Shown here: piece after piece, positions 6,537-14,722 of the stretch | How positions within the stretch are numbered: position 1 is the first letter of the stretch | How the letters are laid out: every line of letters starts with the position of its first letter | Source: a virus | IMG/VR virus record: IMGVR_UViG_3300050131_000054 | Span: 1 to 39,954 of that record | Strand: one strand, 5' to 3' | Length of the DNA stretch: 39,954 nucleotides | Program-made: the position numbers and the translations under genes | Notes under the pieces: model-generated | Databases searched by the model: none | What the model was told of the DNA's origin: nothing | What the model saw: only the letters and a program-made list of their open reading frames with translations

Positions 6537-6699
6537 AAAAATCGGCTACCTTGCGTTTGATGTGGTAAGGAATGAGTGGCTAGCTCGCGTAGGCTTCACC
6601 TGCTCTCCTCGCTTCAAGACGCGCAAGGCAGCCGAGCGTTGGCTGGAAAACAAAGGCGCCACTGATCTGAGAACGCCTGAGGGGTTATGGCTAAACTAA
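6529..6699 (+). CDS. Small hypothetical protein, 56 aa
   Basis: Strong site (gaaaggag) before the ATG. Mixed, soluble, with KIGYLAFDVVRNEWLARVGF followed by FKTRKAAERWLE, a beta-strand pair plus helix suggesting a small folded domain. Unrecognised. Its 3' end overlaps the next gene by 13 bases. Confidence 0.45.
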   Translation: MAKKIGYLAFDVVRNEWLARVGFTCSPRFKTRKAAERWLENKGATDLRTPEGLWLN

Positions 6700-6890
6700 A
6701 AGCGAAGCGCCGCAACGCGCTGCCCGCGAGTAAGTTCGGACTGCCATCTAAGCGAGCCTATCCGTTAAACGACCGGAGCCACGCAGCCAACGCCAAGAGC
6801 CGCGCGACCCAGATGGTTCGCAAGGGCAAGCTGACCGCAGCGCAGGCGGCCGAGATCAGATTGAAAGCCAATCGGGTGCTGGGAGAATGA
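6687..6890 (+). CDS. Conserved small phage protein, 67 aa
   Basis: Carries the pattern RRNALPASKFGLPSKRAYPLNDRSHAANAKSRA, recognisable in small phage and bacterial proteins of unknown function (RNALP ... R-YP--D--HA-NA-SRA). Very basic. Relatives often lie near head or packaging genes. No catalytic role is known to me. Confidence 0.6.
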   Translation: MAKLKAKRRNALPASKFGLPSKRAYPLNDRSHAANAKSRATQMVRKGKLTAAQAAEIRLKANRVLGE

Positions 6891-7015
6891 GGGTATTCTT
6901 CAACCGCGTTTTCGACCCCATAACTAACCAGTGGCAACAGTCGTTTGGATTCGGCCCCATGTGGAGCCGGTCTTTGATGAGACTGCGGTTCCCGCCCCAA
7001 AGACTCCCGCTCTAA
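6887..7015 (+). CDS. Small protein, 42 aa
   Basis: ATGA overlap with the previous gene. Aromatic and Arg-rich: FFNRVFDPITNQWQQSFGFG then MRLRFPPQRLPL. Ends four bases before the large terminase start, so probably cotranscribed. Not recognised. Confidence 0.4.
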   Translation: MRVFFNRVFDPITNQWQQSFGFGPMWSRSLMRLRFPPQRLPL

Positions 7016-7019
7016 ACGC

Positions 7020-8495
7020 ATGACCGCGCACGATCCCACCGACGTCCGACTCGCCGACGCTGTCTCTGAGTACTACGACGACCCGCTGGGCTTCGTTCTC
7101 TTTGCGTTTCCTTGGGGTGAGCCAGGCGCGCTCGAAAACGAGACTGGCCCAGATGACAATCAACGCGTGTTCCTTGAGGCGCTAGGCGAGGAAGTCAGTC
7201 TCCGCAAGTTCAACGGCACCGACCCCGTGATGCCGATCATGATGAATGAGAGTTCAGGCCACGGCACGGGCAAGAGCGTGCTGGGCGCCTGGATCGCGGC
7301 GTGGATACTTTCTACGCGCCCGCATTCGACCGGCACGGTCACCGCGAACAGCTTCACGCAGCTTGAAGGGCGCACCTGGGCCGCGATCAAGCACTGGATG
7401 AAACTATGCATCACGTCGCACTGGTTCGACATCCAAGCGCACGGGATCTATCACAAAGAGTTCAAGGACGACTGGAAGGTACTCGCGCAAACGTGCAGAC
7501 CTGAGAACGCCCAAGCCTTCGCCGGCCAGCATGCGAAGACCTCGACATCGTGGTACATGTTCGACGAAGCGAGCGAGATCCCGGACCAGATTTGGGTGCC
7601 CGCGTACGGAGGGTTGACAGATGGCGAGCCGATGTTCTTTGCCTGGGGGCAGCCCACGCGCAATTCCGGCGAGTTTCATAAGGTTTGTTTTGGAAGCGGC
7701 GCGCATCGCTGGCGGCACTTTAGTGTGGATAGCCGCACATCCAGATTTACCAACAAAGAACTCATCGCCCAATGGGAGGCAGATTACGGCGAGGATTCAG
7801 ACTACTTCCGGGTCCGTGTACGTGGACTTCCGCCGAGTCAGGGAGACCTCCAGTATATCGACCGGGAGCGAGTTTACGCTGCGCAACGTCGCGTTGCGGC
7901 ATGCCTCAAAGACGATCCCATCATCGCGGGGCTAGACGTGGCGCGCGGTGGTGGTGACTGGAACGTGGTGCGCTTCCGCAAGGGCTTAGACGGGCGCAGC
8001 ATTCCACCGATCCGTATCCCTGGCGAGCAGACGCGCGATAGCACCATCCTCGTGTCTAAGGTTGCGGAGCTGCTCGCAGACCACCGGCCAGAGCGGCGCA
8101 TTTCCATGATGTTCGTAGATTCGGCGCTCGGTGGGCCCGTGGTGAATCGCCTCCATCAGCTTGGTTTCCGCAACGTGAGCGAGATCAACTTCGGCTCGGC
8201 GTCCACCGATCCACACCAAGCCAACATGCGCGCCTATATGTGGGCCAAGATGAAGGACTGGCTGCTGAGCGGGGCGATCCCGATGGATAATAACCTCGAA
8301 GGCGATCTCACCGGCCCAGGCTTTCACCACAACGCTAAGGACCAGTTGGTGATAGAATCCAAGGAAAGCATGGAGAAGCGCGGGCTACACTCGACTGACG
8401 ATGGAGACGCGCTGGGATTGACCTTCGCGCGGCCAGTGATGCCGCCGCGCCCGAAGATCGAATCGGCGCATGTCGAAGTGGGGCGGTGGTCATGA
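7020..8495 (+). CDS. terL: Terminase large subunit
   Basis: 491 aa, near the usual family length. The ATPase half shows Walker A SGHGTGKS at residues 79-86 and Walker B WYMFDEASE at 178-186. The C-terminal RNase H-like nuclease half has GLDVARGG (Asp306), FVDSALGG (Asp367) and a late acidic STDDGDAL (about 459-466), the expected metal-binding triad. It pumps DNA through the portal into the procapsid and cuts the concatemer. All key residues look intact. The stop overlaps a mini-ORF, and four small genes separate it from the portal gene. Confidence 0.93.
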   Translation: MTAHDPTDVRLADAVSEYYDDPLGFVLFAFPWGEPGALENETGPDDNQRVFLEALGEEVSLRKFNGTDPVMPIMMNESSGHGTGKSVLGAWIAAWILSTRPHSTGTVTANSFTQLEGRTWAAIKHWMKLCITSHWFDIQAHGIYHKEFKDDWKVLAQTCRPENAQAFAGQHAKTSTSWYMFDEASEIPDQIWVPAYGGLTDGEPMFFAWGQPTRNSGEFHKVCFGSGAHRWRHFSVDSRTSRFTNKELIAQWEADYGEDSDYFRVRVRGLPPSQGDLQYIDRERVYAAQRRVAACLKDDPIIAGLDVARGGGDWNVVRFRKGLDGRSIPPIRIPGEQTRDSTILVSKVAELLADHRPERRISMMFVDSALGGPVVNRLHQLGFRNVSEINFGSASTDPHQANMRAYMWAKMKDWLLSGAIPMDNNLEGDLTGPGFHHNAKDQLVIESKESMEKRGLHSTDDGDALGLTFARPVMPPRPKIESAHVEVGRWS

Positions 8496-8530
8496 AGCGT
8501 CTACCTGCCCCTAAACAGTGGTTCTACTAA
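8492..8530 (+). CDS. Possible 12-aa coupling ORF
   Basis: MKRLPAPKQWFY starts in an ATGA overlap with the terminase stop and ends in a TAATG overlap with the next gene, so ribosomes could be handed from one to the other. A similar MKR-starting 12-codon ORF occurs at 20823-20861. Could be chance. Confidence 0.25.
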   Translation: MKRLPAPKQWFY

Positions 8531-8913
8531 TGCCAGCACGCTCGAAGGCGCAGCAGGAATTGATGGCGATCGCCGAGCACACTCCCAGCAAGCTCTATGC
8601 GCGCAACGCTGGGCTGCTTAAGATGTCTCACCAACAGCTCCACGACTTTGCTGCCACCAAGCGCAAGGGGCTGCCGCAACACACAAAGGCCGGGTCGTCA
8701 GGCCCTAAGCCGGCTCACTTCCCCAAGCCCGGTCGCCCGGTCAAGATCACTCCGCAGGCAGCCGCAAACCAGTGGGCACCGCCAGTGAGGAAATCAGTGA
8801 AGCGCGCCCCGTTCGGCGGCAAGGCAGCGCCGCTGTTCAAGGCCAAGGCCGCCAAGACTCCCAAGGAACGCTATCCGGACGCGCACGCGATGGATTGGAG
8901 GGACAACCAATAA
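8530..8913 (+). CDS. DUF3008-like small phage protein
   Basis: 127 aa from ATG 8530 (TAATG overlap; an in-frame GTG at 8518 is less likely). Residues 1-55 match the DUF3008 pattern: PARSKAQQELMAIAEHT, then KMSHQQLHDFAATKRKGLP. The rest is a Pro/Lys/Ala-rich unstructured tail ending HAMDWRDNQ, a motif repeated at the end of the next protein. Function of the family is unknown; the position between terminase and portal suggests a packaging-related role. Confidence 0.65.
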   Translation: MPARSKAQQELMAIAEHTPSKLYARNAGLLKMSHQQLHDFAATKRKGLPQHTKAGSSGPKPAHFPKPGRPVKITPQAAANQWAPPVRKSVKRAPFGGKAAPLFKAKAAKTPKERYPDAHAMDWRDNQ

Positions 8914-9158
8914 TGGCTGACGACAATAAACCCGGCTGGTTCCAGTGGATCTTCGGCAACGGCCCGCTGCAGCAAGCCGCGAAGCAGGGCAGCGCGCCAG
9001 CTGCTACGCCTGCACCAGATGCCGGTATCGATATCGCAAAGATGGCGCAGGATCAAGCAGACGCCGCCAAGAAAGCGCAGCCCGCGCCCAAGGTAGTGCC
9101 GAAGGCCGACAGCAACGTGCACTCGATGGACTGGCGGCGTGGTAATCTCAACCAGTAA
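8913..9158 (+). CDS. Small protein sharing the MDWR C-terminal tail
   Basis: 81 aa, TAATG overlap with the previous gene. Short aromatic N-terminus (KPGWFQWIFGNGP), Ala/Pro/Gln-rich middle that is probably disordered, and C-terminus HSMDWRRGNLNQ, clearly echoing HAMDWRDNQ of its neighbour. Both may dock on the same partner, such as terminase or portal. No family recognised. Confidence 0.55.
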   Translation: MADDNKPGWFQWIFGNGPLQQAAKQGSAPAATPAPDAGIDIAKMAQDQADAAKKAQPAPKVVPKADSNVHSMDWRRGNLNQ

Positions 9159-9168
9159 GGAGCCCTCT

Positions 9169-9363
9169 ATGGCCGAAATGAACAAAAGCGAGAAAGCTAA
9201 TGTACACGCGCTGAACCACAAGGTGCTGGCCCAGTCCCACCGCCGCATGGTCGCTGAGCACGAGCGCATGGCGATCCACCACGACAAGATGGAGGACCAC
9301 TTTGCTGGCGAAGCGCACAACGATGAAGAGTCTGCCGTGCACGTAGGCAAGAATAAATACTAG
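9169..9363 (+). CDS. His/Glu-rich helical protein, 64 aa
   Basis: Start ATG 9169 with an aagga site, preferred to the 9139 in-frame ATG inside the upstream gene. Contains nine His in a mostly helical sequence (NHKVLAQSHRRMVAEHERMA, IHHDKMEDHF) that could bind metal or oligomerise. Unrecognised; lies in the terminase-portal interval. Confidence 0.5.
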   Translation: MAEMNKSEKANVHALNHKVLAQSHRRMVAEHERMAIHHDKMEDHFAGEAHNDEESAVHVGKNKY

Positions 9364-9365
9364 CC

Positions 9366-9560
9366 TTGGCTGACACACTCAAAGCGCATCTCTCGCCACA
9401 CTTCACCTACCCACTCTGCCCTGCATGCGGGCAGGCGATGGAGCATCAGGAAGACGGCACAGCCCAGAAATGCATCGTTGAGTGCGTGAACCAGCGCTGC
9501 GTCTACTTTTCGACGCGGTTCAGCTACGCATCGCCCACCGTTGATCTGGTGAAGGAATGA
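9366..9560 (+). CDS. Small zinc-ribbon protein, 64 aa
   Basis: TTG start two bases after the previous stop. CPACG and a second Cys group (C--ECVNQRC) flank a charged EDGTAQK loop, consistent with a zinc ribbon. Such small ribbon proteins are common in phages and usually of unknown role. Its stop overlaps the portal ATG (ATGA). Confidence 0.55.
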   Translation: MADTLKAHLSPHFTYPLCPACGQAMEHQEDGTAQKCIVECVNQRCVYFSTRFSYASPTVDLVKE

Positions 9561-11791
9561 CGCCCCAGTGGTCGATAGATAACATGCCCCCGCCGCCCAC
9601 GGTGGAGGAAATTCGGCGTCGTTTCGATTACCACACCCTCGAATGGCAGGACATCCGCGATGAAGCCAAGATCGACATGCGCTTTGCGACGGGCGACCCG
9701 TGGGAGCCGAACGAGCGCAATTCTCGCGAGGGGATGGGGCGGTTGTGCCTGGACTTCGACGAACTTGGGCAGTACATCAATCAACTCATCAACGGCGTTC
9801 GTCAGAACAAGCGTGCGCCCAAAGTAACACCCACCGGCAACGGCGCAAACGATAAGACGGCGGAGATGCTGGCCGGACTCATCAAGGCCATCGGCTACAA
9901 GTCGAACGCCAATACCGCGCGCGTAACAGCTTTCGAGAACGCGGCCATGCGGTCCTACGGCTACACCAAGATCGTGCGCGAGTACGTCTCTGACGATTCC
10001 GACGACCAGGAGTTGCGCATCCGCCGCATTCCGAATCCTGACGTGATCTCGCTCGACCCTGACGCCAAAGAGGCCGACTTCTCGGACATGGAAGACGCCT
10101 TCGAGTTAGATCAACTTACGAAATCGGCATTCAAGTCTCGCTTTCCCGACGCGGAAGTGGTGGACTTTTCTTCGTCTCACATGGAGATCGCGCCCACCTG
10201 GATCAAGGAAGATCAGATTCAGATCGCGACGTACTGGAAGGCGCACATCAACAAGCGCACGCGCTATCGCCTCGACAGCGAAGACGAACCCGAGATTTAT
10301 GCGGACGAATTGCCCGAAGGATCGGGCATCACCAGCGACACCCGGCACCTTGAACGCAAGGGTATGAAGTCGGTGAAGGTGCGCAACGAACGCGAGATCA
10401 AGAGTCGCTTCGTGGTGGCCTATCTTACCAACGGCATTGAGATCCTGGAGACGCGCCCTTGGACGCTGACGGTCACCAACCCCGTGAGCGGGAGGAAAAC
10501 CACGGGCTGCACGTCGATCCCGATCATCCCGTACCTCGGCAAGGAACTGTGGGTAGACAAGGGCAGCGGCACCAAGCGCGTGATTCAATCGCTCATTCGC
10601 ATGGCGCGCACGCCCTACATGGCGTACTGCTACACGCGCACCGCACAGCTCGAAGAAATCCAGATGACATCGAAGTCGCCGTACTGGGCGGTCGAAGGGC
10701 AACTGGAGAACCACGAGACTGAAATTAAGACGCTGAACAAGCTGCCGCGGGCCGTGCAAGAGTACAAGGCGACCACGGAAGCGACCGGCGCCCAGGTTCT
10801 AGGTCCGCCGACGCGCCCCGACTTCGTGCCCAACGTGCAATTGCTGGAGGTCTACGCGCAGGCCGCGCGCCAAGCGATCCAGGCCGCCATCGGCGTGAGT
10901 AACCCGCAAGCCCAGCGCGATTCCAGCGCGCCGCTATCCGGCAAGGCGCTAGATGAGTTCGAGTCGCAGGGCGACCGCTCGACGTTCCATTTCATCGACA
11001 ACTACGACCGCGCCTTGGAGCGTGAAGCCTTTATCCTCAAAGAAGCCATCCCCGTGGTCTACGACACCGAGCGCGAGATTTCGATCAGCGGCAACGATGA
11101 TAAGCCCAAGACGATCCAACTGAACAACCCGGCCGCCGTGGACAAAAACGGGCAGCCGGCCGTCTACCTGACCGATGAGGGTGATCATGATGTGACGCTC
11201 TCGGTTGGGCCCAGCTACGACAGCGAGCGCGATGCCGCGAACGAATTCAGCGACACGCTGGTGAACAATCCGCAGCTGGTGACGCTCGCGCTCCAGTCCC
11301 CGCAGTCCACATCGGCGAAGCTACTGGCGGCGGCGATCCGGCTCAAAGATCTCGGACCGGTAGGCGACGCCATGGCGGACACTATCGACCCGCCGCAAGA
11401 CGGGCCTCCGATCCCGCCGCAAGTGCAGCAGGCCGTCCAGCAGATGCAGCAGAAACTTCAACAGGCCATGGCGATGGTTGGCACTCTCCAGCAGGAATTG
11501 AAAGAGAAGACCAACATCGCCATGCTGGAGATGCAGAACAAGCGCGTGATCGCAGCGGACAAGAACCGGACGGACCTCGTGATCCAGATGCTCAAGGATG
11601 GGGTTGCGAACGCTGGGGTGGTGCTGCAAGCCGAGCTAGAACGCATCGAGAACTCCTGGCAGATGTTACACGAAAGTGAACTCGCTCCCACGCCGTCAGT
11701 GGGGCCGCAGGGAATCCACCCAGTGCCCCCGCCTCCGCAGGAGACGCCCAGCGGGTCTGAAGCTGAGCCCGCGATGGCGGCTGCGCAATGA
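9557..11791 (+). CDS. Portal protein, P22 type
   Basis: 744 aa, close to P22 portal (725 aa). The N-terminus has the P22-family layout: EIRRRFDYHTLEWQDIRDEA, then FATGDPWEPNER, LCLDFDELGQYINQLINGVRQNK, and later IRRIPNPDVISLDPDAKEAD. The C-terminus is long, Gln-rich and helical (QQAVQQMQQKLQQAMAM), matching the barrel region of P22-like portals. It forms the dodecameric DNA gate and binds terminase and the gp4-like connector. A strong match in size, order and motifs. Ends in an ATGA overlap with the exonuclease gene. Confidence 0.88.
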   Translation: MTPQWSIDNMPPPPTVEEIRRRFDYHTLEWQDIRDEAKIDMRFATGDPWEPNERNSREGMGRLCLDFDELGQYINQLINGVRQNKRAPKVTPTGNGANDKTAEMLAGLIKAIGYKSNANTARVTAFENAAMRSYGYTKIVREYVSDDSDDQELRIRRIPNPDVISLDPDAKEADFSDMEDAFELDQLTKSAFKSRFPDAEVVDFSSSHMEIAPTWIKEDQIQIATYWKAHINKRTRYRLDSEDEPEIYADELPEGSGITSDTRHLERKGMKSVKVRNEREIKSRFVVAYLTNGIEILETRPWTLTVTNPVSGRKTTGCTSIPIIPYLGKELWVDKGSGTKRVIQSLIRMARTPYMAYCYTRTAQLEEIQMTSKSPYWAVEGQLENHETEIKTLNKLPRAVQEYKATTEATGAQVLGPPTRPDFVPNVQLLEVYAQAARQAIQAAIGVSNPQAQRDSSAPLSGKALDEFESQGDRSTFHFIDNYDRALEREAFILKEAIPVVYDTEREISISGNDDKPKTIQLNNPAAVDKNGQPAVYLTDEGDHDVTLSVGPSYDSERDAANEFSDTLVNNPQLVTLALQSPQSTSAKLLAAAIRLKDLGPVGDAMADTIDPPQDGPPIPPQVQQAVQQMQQKLQQAMAMVGTLQQELKEKTNIAMLEMQNKRVIAADKNRTDLVIQMLKDGVANAGVVLQAELERIENSWQMLHESELAPTPSVGPQGIHPVPPPPQETPSGSEAEPAMAAAQ

Positions 11792-12264
11792 GATTTTTCC
11801 TAGATACTGAATTCAGTGAACGCGGGCCTGAGTACCCCATCCAACTCATCAGCATAGGTATTGTATGTGAAAACGGGCAAGAGTTCTATCGCGTTTCTCA
11901 GTTCAAATACGAGGACTGCAATGAGTGGGTGCAGGCCAACGTGGTACCGCATATTGGCTTTGCCGTGCGTTATCCGTTGGATTTTATCGCTCGGGCAGTC
12001 AAGGAATTTGTAGAACTAAATGCCGGGACGGGCAAGCCGGAGTTTTGGGGTTATTATGCCGATTATGATTGGGTCGTGTTCTGCCAGATGTTCGGCGCGA
12101 TGATCGACTTGCCGAAGGGCTGGCCAATGTACTGCCGAGACATCAAGCAGCTTTGTGATGCGAAGGGCAACCCAAAACTACCGGAGCAAAAGAGCAAAGA
12201 GCACAATGCCTTGCATGACGCTCAGTGGAACATGGAAGCGTACAAATTCCTAGCCGCGCAATAA
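11788..12264 (+). CDS. DEDDh 3'-5' exonuclease (Rv2179c-like)
   Basis: 158 aa. Motif I FLDTEFS supplies Asp6 and Glu8; WGYYADYDWVVF supplies Asp92/Asp94; KEHNALHDAQWN supplies His139 and Asp144, the DEDDh pattern of the 3'-5' exoribonuclease family that includes Rv2179c. It should degrade RNA or DNA ends with two metal ions. Its place between portal and scaffold genes, where P22 has no such gene, suggests a late insertion. It shares an ATGA overlap with the portal and is followed by a hairpin terminator. Confidence 0.8.
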   Translation: MRFFLDTEFSERGPEYPIQLISIGIVCENGQEFYRVSQFKYEDCNEWVQANVVPHIGFAVRYPLDFIARAVKEFVELNAGTGKPEFWGYYADYDWVVFCQMFGAMIDLPKGWPMYCRDIKQLCDAKGNPKLPEQKSKEHNALHDAQWNMEAYKFLAAQ

Positions 12265-12267
12265 AAA

Positions 12268-12295
12268 GCCCCGCCAAGATCTTGCCAGGCGGGGC
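12268..12295 (-). terminator. Hairpin terminator, minus-facing
   Basis: Perfect 8-bp stem GCCCCGCC / GGCGGGGC with a 12-base loop. The T-tract appears only when read on the minus strand (the plus strand has AAAAA just before the stem). It may still weaken plus-strand transcription between exonuclease and scaffold genes. Confidence 0.6.
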
Positions 12296-12329
12296 GTACA
12301 ATTCGGAGGAATTGCAATAGAGTGAACGC

Positions 12330-12362
12330 GCAAGAAGCCTAACACAGATAGGAACTTCTTGC
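12330..12362 (+). promoter_or_regulatory. Leader hairpin upstream of scaffold gene
   Basis: An inverted repeat gcaagaagccta / tagg-aa-cttcttgc gives a 12-bp stem with a 2-base bulge and a 7-base loop, 25 bases before the scaffold start. It could stabilise the message or tune scaffold translation. No T-tract follows, so it is not a terminator. Confidence 0.5.
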
Positions 12363-12386
12363 AATCTGCCTAGGAGTATGCTTAAA

Positions 12387-13421
12387 ATGCCAGAAGACGC
12401 AGTTATCGAGATATCGTCGCCCTCGACCCCTGAAGTAGAAGCCGAGCCGTACCAGGAGATTTCGCTCGACAGCCTGACCGATGAGCAAGACAAGCATTGG
12501 CGGCTGACCGGCGAACTTCCCAAGGCGAAACCAGCGGAACCGCCTCCCGCTAAAAAAACCGATGAGCCGCCGCCTGAAGGTGGAGAGGCCAGAGGAAGCA
12601 AGGAAGCAGGCAAGGGGAAAGGCGTCAAGGCTCGCTCCAGCGAACTCGATGCCGAAATCGAGGATCTCGAAGCCAAACTTGCCCGCCGCAACGATCTGAA
12701 GCGGCAAGCTGAATCGGGAACAGGCGACAAACCACCGGCCACGCCAGCCGCCGAGAACAAGCCAGCCGAACCGAAGTCGCCTACCCGTCCCAAGGCGTCG
12801 GACTTTAACGGTCCCGATGCGTGGGAACAGTTCGAGGATGCCAAGCTGAAATATGCTGAGGATCTTACGGACTTCAAGGTAAAAGTGGCGGTTGCGGAAG
12901 ATCGCGCGGAACGGGCGAAAGAGGCGACGAAAGCCAAGCAGGAAGCCGACGCCAAGCCGGTAGCCGACCGCTGGAACCAGCAGGTTGACAAAGCGGCTAA
13001 GAAGTATGGCGCGGACAAGTGGGATGAGGCGGCGAAGGCCGTGTTCCCGCTGTTAACGCAGGACCGGCGCATGGCCGTGGCTGCGGACTTCGTGCTCGAC
13101 TCCGAAGTGGGGGCTGATATCAGCTACTACCTCGGAACGCACCTGGATGAGGCAAACGCCATTGCCGAGATGAAGCCCAGCCGACAAGCTGCGACGCTTC
13201 GCGACATTGAGATTTCCCTGACCGAACCTGCAGCTCGACGTGAGCCCCCTGCTCCTAAGAAGTTCACCGAAGTGCCGCCGCCGCCGACAGACTTGTCGGG
13301 ACGAAATGTACCGCCGAAAGACGCGATGCAAGCAGCACTTGAATCCGGCGATGACGAAGCGTACCGCAAAGCGGCCAACGCTCGCGACATAGCCGCTAAA
13401 CGCAGGGTTTTCGGGCGATAG
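12387..13421 (+). CDS. Scaffolding protein (putative)
   Basis: 344 aa, directly before the coat gene as in P22. Highly charged and rich in Glu, Lys, Ala and Pro, with predicted coiled-coil parts (SSELDAEIEDLEAKLARRND, about 73-100; DAKLKYAEDLTDFKVKVA, about 150-185) and a basic Arg/Lys C-terminus, all typical of scaffolds that guide coat assembly and then leave. ATG 12387 is preferred to 12378 because the aggag site is ten bases upstream rather than one. Named mainly by position and composition. Confidence 0.65.
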   Translation: MPEDAVIEISSPSTPEVEAEPYQEISLDSLTDEQDKHWRLTGELPKAKPAEPPPAKKTDEPPPEGGEARGSKEAGKGKGVKARSSELDAEIEDLEAKLARRNDLKRQAESGTGDKPPATPAAENKPAEPKSPTRPKASDFNGPDAWEQFEDAKLKYAEDLTDFKVKVAVAEDRAERAKEATKAKQEADAKPVADRWNQQVDKAAKKYGADKWDEAAKAVFPLLTQDRRMAVAADFVLDSEVGADISYYLGTHLDEANAIAEMKPSRQAATLRDIEISLTEPAARREPPAPKKFTEVPPPPTDLSGRNVPPKDAMQAALESGDDEAYRKAANARDIAAKRRVFGR

Positions 13422-13449
13422 ACGCCAGGGCCCCTGCAAAAGGGAGCCC

Positions 13450-14697
13450 ATGGCAAACGTATTTCAGTTCGTGGACTGGGTGGGTAACGAATCCATCCGA
13501 GTTCTCACTAACAAACTGGTAATCGCTGAAGCATTCAACACCGATTACAACAAAGAGTTCACAAAAGAGTTCGCCGTTGGCGAGGATGTGCGCGTGAAGT
13601 ATCCGCAGCGCTTCCTGATTCGCGACGGCTTGACCTATCAGCCCCAGCCGATCAACCGCCGCAAGACGGATATCGTGGTCGATCAGCCCTTCGGTATCGA
13701 TTTCGAGTACGATTCGATTGACCAGGCGTTGAAGATGGAGCGCGGCGAAGAGTGGTTCATGAAGGAGTACATCGTACCCGCCATGGATCAGATCGCGCAG
13801 GAAATCGATTCCCGCGCGGCCAACTTTGCATGGTCGCATGCCAACAATATCGTTGGCAGCTTGAAGACGACCCCCACGGACACCTCGGCGGCCGGTGCCG
13901 CCCTGCAACGTCTGACCGAGAACGCTGGCCTGACCGACAATATGCGCATGATTGTGCCTCCGGGTGCCATGACGTCGATTGCGAACGGCTCGCTGACTCT
14001 CTTCAATCCGACCGACGAGATCAGCAAGATTTGGAAGAAGGGTTACATCGGCGATGCGCGCAGCTTCACCTGGTTCGAGAGCATGTCTCTCTACCAGAAC
14101 ACCGCTGGCAACTGGCAGGTTCCCTCTGCCGTGACTGTCAATGGGTCGAACCAGCAAGGCACCGCACTGAACATCAACTGCACCAGCGGCGACACCTTCA
14201 AAGTGGGTGACGTATTCAACATGGCCGCCGTCAATAACGTCAACCCTTCTACCCGGCGCTCGACCGGCGTTCTGCGGCAGTTCCGCGTTACGCAGGATCT
14301 GACGGCAACCGGTGCGACCGCAACTATCCAGATTTCCGGCGGCGACGGGCAGGGCATCGTGGCTCCTGGAGATCAATATCAGAATGTGGACGCGCTCCCG
14401 CTCGACACGGCGCTGCTGACGCTCTTCCCAGGCACCACCAGCCCCAGCTCCGCGACCGGCTGGAACGGGTTGGCGTTGGCAAAAGACGCCTTCGCCCTCG
14501 TCGGCGTCAAGATGATGCTGCCTAAGGCGGTAGAAATGTCGGTTCAGAAGCGCGATGCCAAGACCGGGATTCCGGTCAGCTTTATTCGCGCGTTCGATCC
14601 GATTCAGCGCAAAATGATCAATCGCTTCGATACCCTCATCGGCTTCGGTGAGCTGTACTCGAACGCTTGCGCGGTGCGAATGCTGAGCGCGACCTAA
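13450..14697 (+). CDS. Major coat protein, P22 gp5-like
   Basis: 415 aa against about 430 in P22. Recognisable pattern: NKLVIAEAFNTDYNKEF, then FAVGEDVRVKYPQRFLIRDG, FGIDFEYDSIDQALKMERGE, a P-domain region near MIVPPGAMTSIANGS, and a C-terminus with RAFDPIQRKMINRFDTLIGF. An HK97-fold subunit that forms the icosahedral shell with the upstream scaffold. A good ribosome site (aaaaggg) precedes the ATG. Strong by sequence pattern and gene order. Confidence 0.88.
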   Translation: MANVFQFVDWVGNESIRVLTNKLVIAEAFNTDYNKEFTKEFAVGEDVRVKYPQRFLIRDGLTYQPQPINRRKTDIVVDQPFGIDFEYDSIDQALKMERGEEWFMKEYIVPAMDQIAQEIDSRAANFAWSHANNIVGSLKTTPTDTSAAGAALQRLTENAGLTDNMRMIVPPGAMTSIANGSLTLFNPTDEISKIWKKGYIGDARSFTWFESMSLYQNTAGNWQVPSAVTVNGSNQQGTALNINCTSGDTFKVGDVFNMAAVNNVNPSTRRSTGVLRQFRVTQDLTATGATATIQISGGDGQGIVAPGDQYQNVDALPLDTALLTLFPGTTSPSSATGWNGLALAKDAFALVGVKMMLPKAVEMSVQKRDAKTGIPVSFIRAFDPIQRKMINRFDTLIGFGELYSNACAVRMLSAT

Positions 14698-14722
14698 CGC
14701 ACTAGGAAAACAGGAGACTATC

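Noticed and set aside
12143-13072. 309-codon minus-strand frame
   Set aside because: Crosses the exonuclease end, terminator and scaffold gene; Ser-rich shadow sequence without a start signal.
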